The notes under the pieces were generated by a model. The model saw only the letters and a list, made by a program, of their open reading frames with translations, had not been told where the DNA came from and ran no database searches. This document shows positions 5,167 to 6,007 of a stretch of 6,007 nt of DNA, piece after piece. Within the stretch, counting starts at the first letter, position 1, and each line of letters starts with the position of its first letter. This DNA is from an uncultured Coriobacteriales bacterium (GTDB lineage: Bacteria; Actinomycetota; Coriobacteriia; Coriobacteriales; UMGS124): NCBI GenBank assembly GCA_903789505.1, contig CAIFEU010000152.1, positions 1 through 6,007 on the forward strand, read 5' to 3'. The translations under genes were made by a program, and so were the position numbers.

Positions 5167-5834
5167 CGTCCCACCCTTCCCTCGCATGTCGTCGTCCCCG
5201 CGCCCATGGCGGGCATCGCGCCCGTCGTCATCGTGTCCACGCGCGGGGGCGCCGCACGAGCGGGCACCACGCGGCGCTGAACCGCCCTCGCATGCGCGCC
5301 GGGGTCGCCCGACCCCTCCTCGCCGGCCGAGGGGGCCAGCGCCCTACCGAGCCGCTCCCGGGCGCGGGCGAGCCGCGTGCGCACGGTGGCCTCGGGCACG
5401 CCGAGCAGCCCCGCGACCTCCTTTGCCGAATAGCCCCCGTAATAGCGCAGGTAGATTGGCACGCGATACTTCTCCGGCAGCCTCATGACCGCGTCGAGCA
5501 CGTCACTTGCCTGCTGCGCCCCGTCCTGGGAGCGGTCGCGCCCGGCAAGGGTATCGGCGATGCCCTCGAGGCCCTCGGGCGCGCGGCGCAGCCTGCGAAA
5601 GAGCGAGCGGCACTCGTTTATCGTGACGCGCACCAGCCAGCTGCGCAGGTGCTCGTCCCCCTCGAAGGCCCGTTCCGCCCCCGGCCTCCAGCGCCCGTCG
5701 CGATACAGGCGTACGAAAACGGCCTGCGTGACGTCGTCGGCGTCGAACCCGCTTCGCATGAAGCTGTACGCCAGGCGATAGACCGTCGCCTTGTTCTCCT
5801 CGACGATGCGGGAGAAGCGCGTCTCGTCGTCCAC
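5163..5834 (-). CDS. ECF-type RNA polymerase sigma-70 family factor
   Basis: A 223-residue sigma factor that would redirect RNA polymerase to a small regulon, probably including its own operon. Region 2 covers about residues 12-85 (YRLAYSFMRSGFDADDVTQAVFVRLYR, then LRSWLVRVTINECRSLFRR). A short variable linker follows, then region 4 at about 111-166 (LPEKYRVPIYLRYYGGYSAKEVAGLLGVPEATVRTRLARARERL, with the helix-turn-helix). Region 3 is absent, as expected for ECF factors. A GTG at 5834 is preferred as start because GAGGGAAGGG lies 8 bases upstream; an in-frame GTG at 5897 would add 21 residues but has no ribosome binding site. After region 4 there is an unusual 55-residue Ala/Gly/Arg-rich tail with no recognisable domain, ending in the ATGA overlap with the anti-sigma gene. 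Family is certain; start and ECF subgroup are less so. Confidence 0.93.
   Translation of the reverse strand: MDDETRFSRIVEENKATVYRLAYSFMRSGFDADDVTQAVFVRLYRDGRWRPGAERAFEGDEHLRSWLVRVTINECRSLFRRLRRAPEGLEGIADTLAGRDRSQDGAQQASDVLDAVMRLPEKYRVPIYLRYYGGYSAKEVAGLLGVPEATVRTRLARARERLGRALAPSAGEEGSGDPGAHARAVQRRVVPARAAPPRVDTMTTGAMPAMGAGTTTCEGRVGR
5187..5201 (-). repeat. Pre-RBS leader repeat, copy at the anti-sigma gene
   Basis: GCGGGGACGACGACA on the minus strand, three bases before GAGGGAAGGG. Here it is also coding: it is read as AGTTT near the end of the sigma factor tail. It is identical to the copy at 3686-3700. Confidence 0.55.
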
Positions 5835-5842
5835 GACATGCC

Positions 5843-5852
5843 CCCTTCCCTC
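5843..5852 (-). promoter_or_regulatory. Ribosome binding site deciding the sigma factor start
   Basis: GAGGGAAGGG on the minus strand precedes the GTG at 5834 by 8 bases. The identical ten bases precede the anti-sigma ATG by 7. This repeat of a strong site is the main reason to place the sigma start at 5834 and not at the GTG at 5897. Confidence 0.7.
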
Positions 5853-5863
5853 GTCGTAGTCCC
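5851..5863 (-). repeat. Degenerate pre-RBS leader repeat at the sigma gene
   Basis: GGGACTACGACGA on the minus strand, overlapping the 5' end of the ribosome binding site. It resembles the GGGGACGACGACA copies with a small insertion. If the sigma gene started at 5897 this would be coding; its likeness to the other leaders favours the 5834 start. Confidence 0.35.
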
Positions 5864-5935
5864 ATTCGGCGTCGGACCGCCCCTGCGTGCGGCCCACGGG
5901 GGCGCGGTTGCCCCGGGGGCGCGCCCGGGCCCCAG

Positions 5936-5969
5936 AAAAACCGCCCCCCGGGGGGAAACGTTTGGGCGG
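5936..5969 (-). terminator. Leftward terminator-like hairpin upstream of the sigma gene
   Basis: On the minus strand CCGCCC (5969-5964) pairs with GGGCGG (5946-5941), followed directly by TTTTT (5940-5936). The loop contains the palindrome AAACGTTT and part of a CCCCCCGGGGGG palindrome (5944-5955), so alternative folds exist. It could end a gene lying right of the window, or act as an attenuator if the sigma promoter is beyond 5970. The T-run sequence GTTTTTCTG is shared with the terminator at 3965-3983. Confidence 0.5.
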
Positions 5970-6007
5970 CGCGGGGGGATAACCGGCGCGCCCCCCGGGG
6001 GCGGGGG

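Larger units (their letters stand above)
5835..6007. other. Region upstream of the sigma gene, extreme G/C runs
   Basis: No protein gene is supported to the right of 5834. From about 5898 the sequence is built of C and G runs of four to six, interrupted only by AAAAA, AAACGTTT and GGATAACC (5977-5984). I see no convincing promoter in either direction; an ECF-type self-promoter would be expected here. The composition is extreme even for this genome, so base-calling or assembly error should be kept in mind. Confidence 0.4.

Noticed and set aside
5166..5187. Start of the anti-sigma gene at the ATG at 5187.
   Set aside because: The ATG at 5166 has a strong RBS at 7 bases and makes the classic ATGA overlap with the sigma stop; the upstream ATG would put that RBS inside the coding region.
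1..6007. CRISPR arrays, tRNA or rRNA genes, insertion sequences, phage or defence genes.
   Set aside because: No regularly spaced repeats, cloverleaf, transposase motifs or terminal repeats were found; the only repeats are the short leader and operator-like elements listed.

Overview
This is a very GC-rich stretch with high-GC codon usage throughout. It looks like an actinobacterial genome, possibly Coriobacteriia (Olsenella/Atopobium/Collinsella type). That placement is an impression from composition and protein style, not something the sequence proves. Five protein genes are supported: two rightward at the left edge forming an ABC metal-transporter operon, a rightward nhaA, a leftward gene of unknown function, and a leftward ECF sigma/anti-sigma pair.

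Left part (1-1256): the 3' end of an ABC ATPase gene runs into an ABC-3 family (zinc/manganese/iron type) permease gene with a one-base stop/start overlap. The ATPase keeps its signature motif and H-loop His, but the Walker B Asp and catalytic Glu positions read Ala-Val. It is either catalytically dead or carries a sequence error. Middle (1257-2825): a 213-base leader, first A/T-rich and then GC-rich, precedes an NhaA Na+/H+ antiporter. All core ion-binding residues are present, and a roughly 29-residue insertion sits in the cytoplasmic loop that serves as pH sensor in E. coli NhaA.

Right part, minus strand: 2900-3673 encodes a 257-residue protein with two membrane helices and a charged coiled-coil tail, which I do not recognise. 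Upstream of it, 3674-3987 has no protein gene but is rich in structure: a candidate promoter, a tandem 10-bp repeat, a 9-bp hairpin, a 12-bp-stem hairpin, and a terminator facing right although no rightward gene precedes it. Then come an ECF sigma factor (GTG start at 5834) and its downstream single-pass membrane partner, joined by an ATGA overlap. The partner is best read as an anti-sigma factor with a large, unfamiliar extracytoplasmic sensor domain. The last 110 bases are runs of G and C with a leftward terminator-like hairpin.

The most interesting cross-cutting signals are these: a leader sequence of the form GCGGGGACGACGACA just before the ribosome binding site recurs at several genes (15 identical bases at two of them); the sigma factor's 55-residue tail reads through one of these leaders; and a hairpin-rich gap could hold a small RNA.
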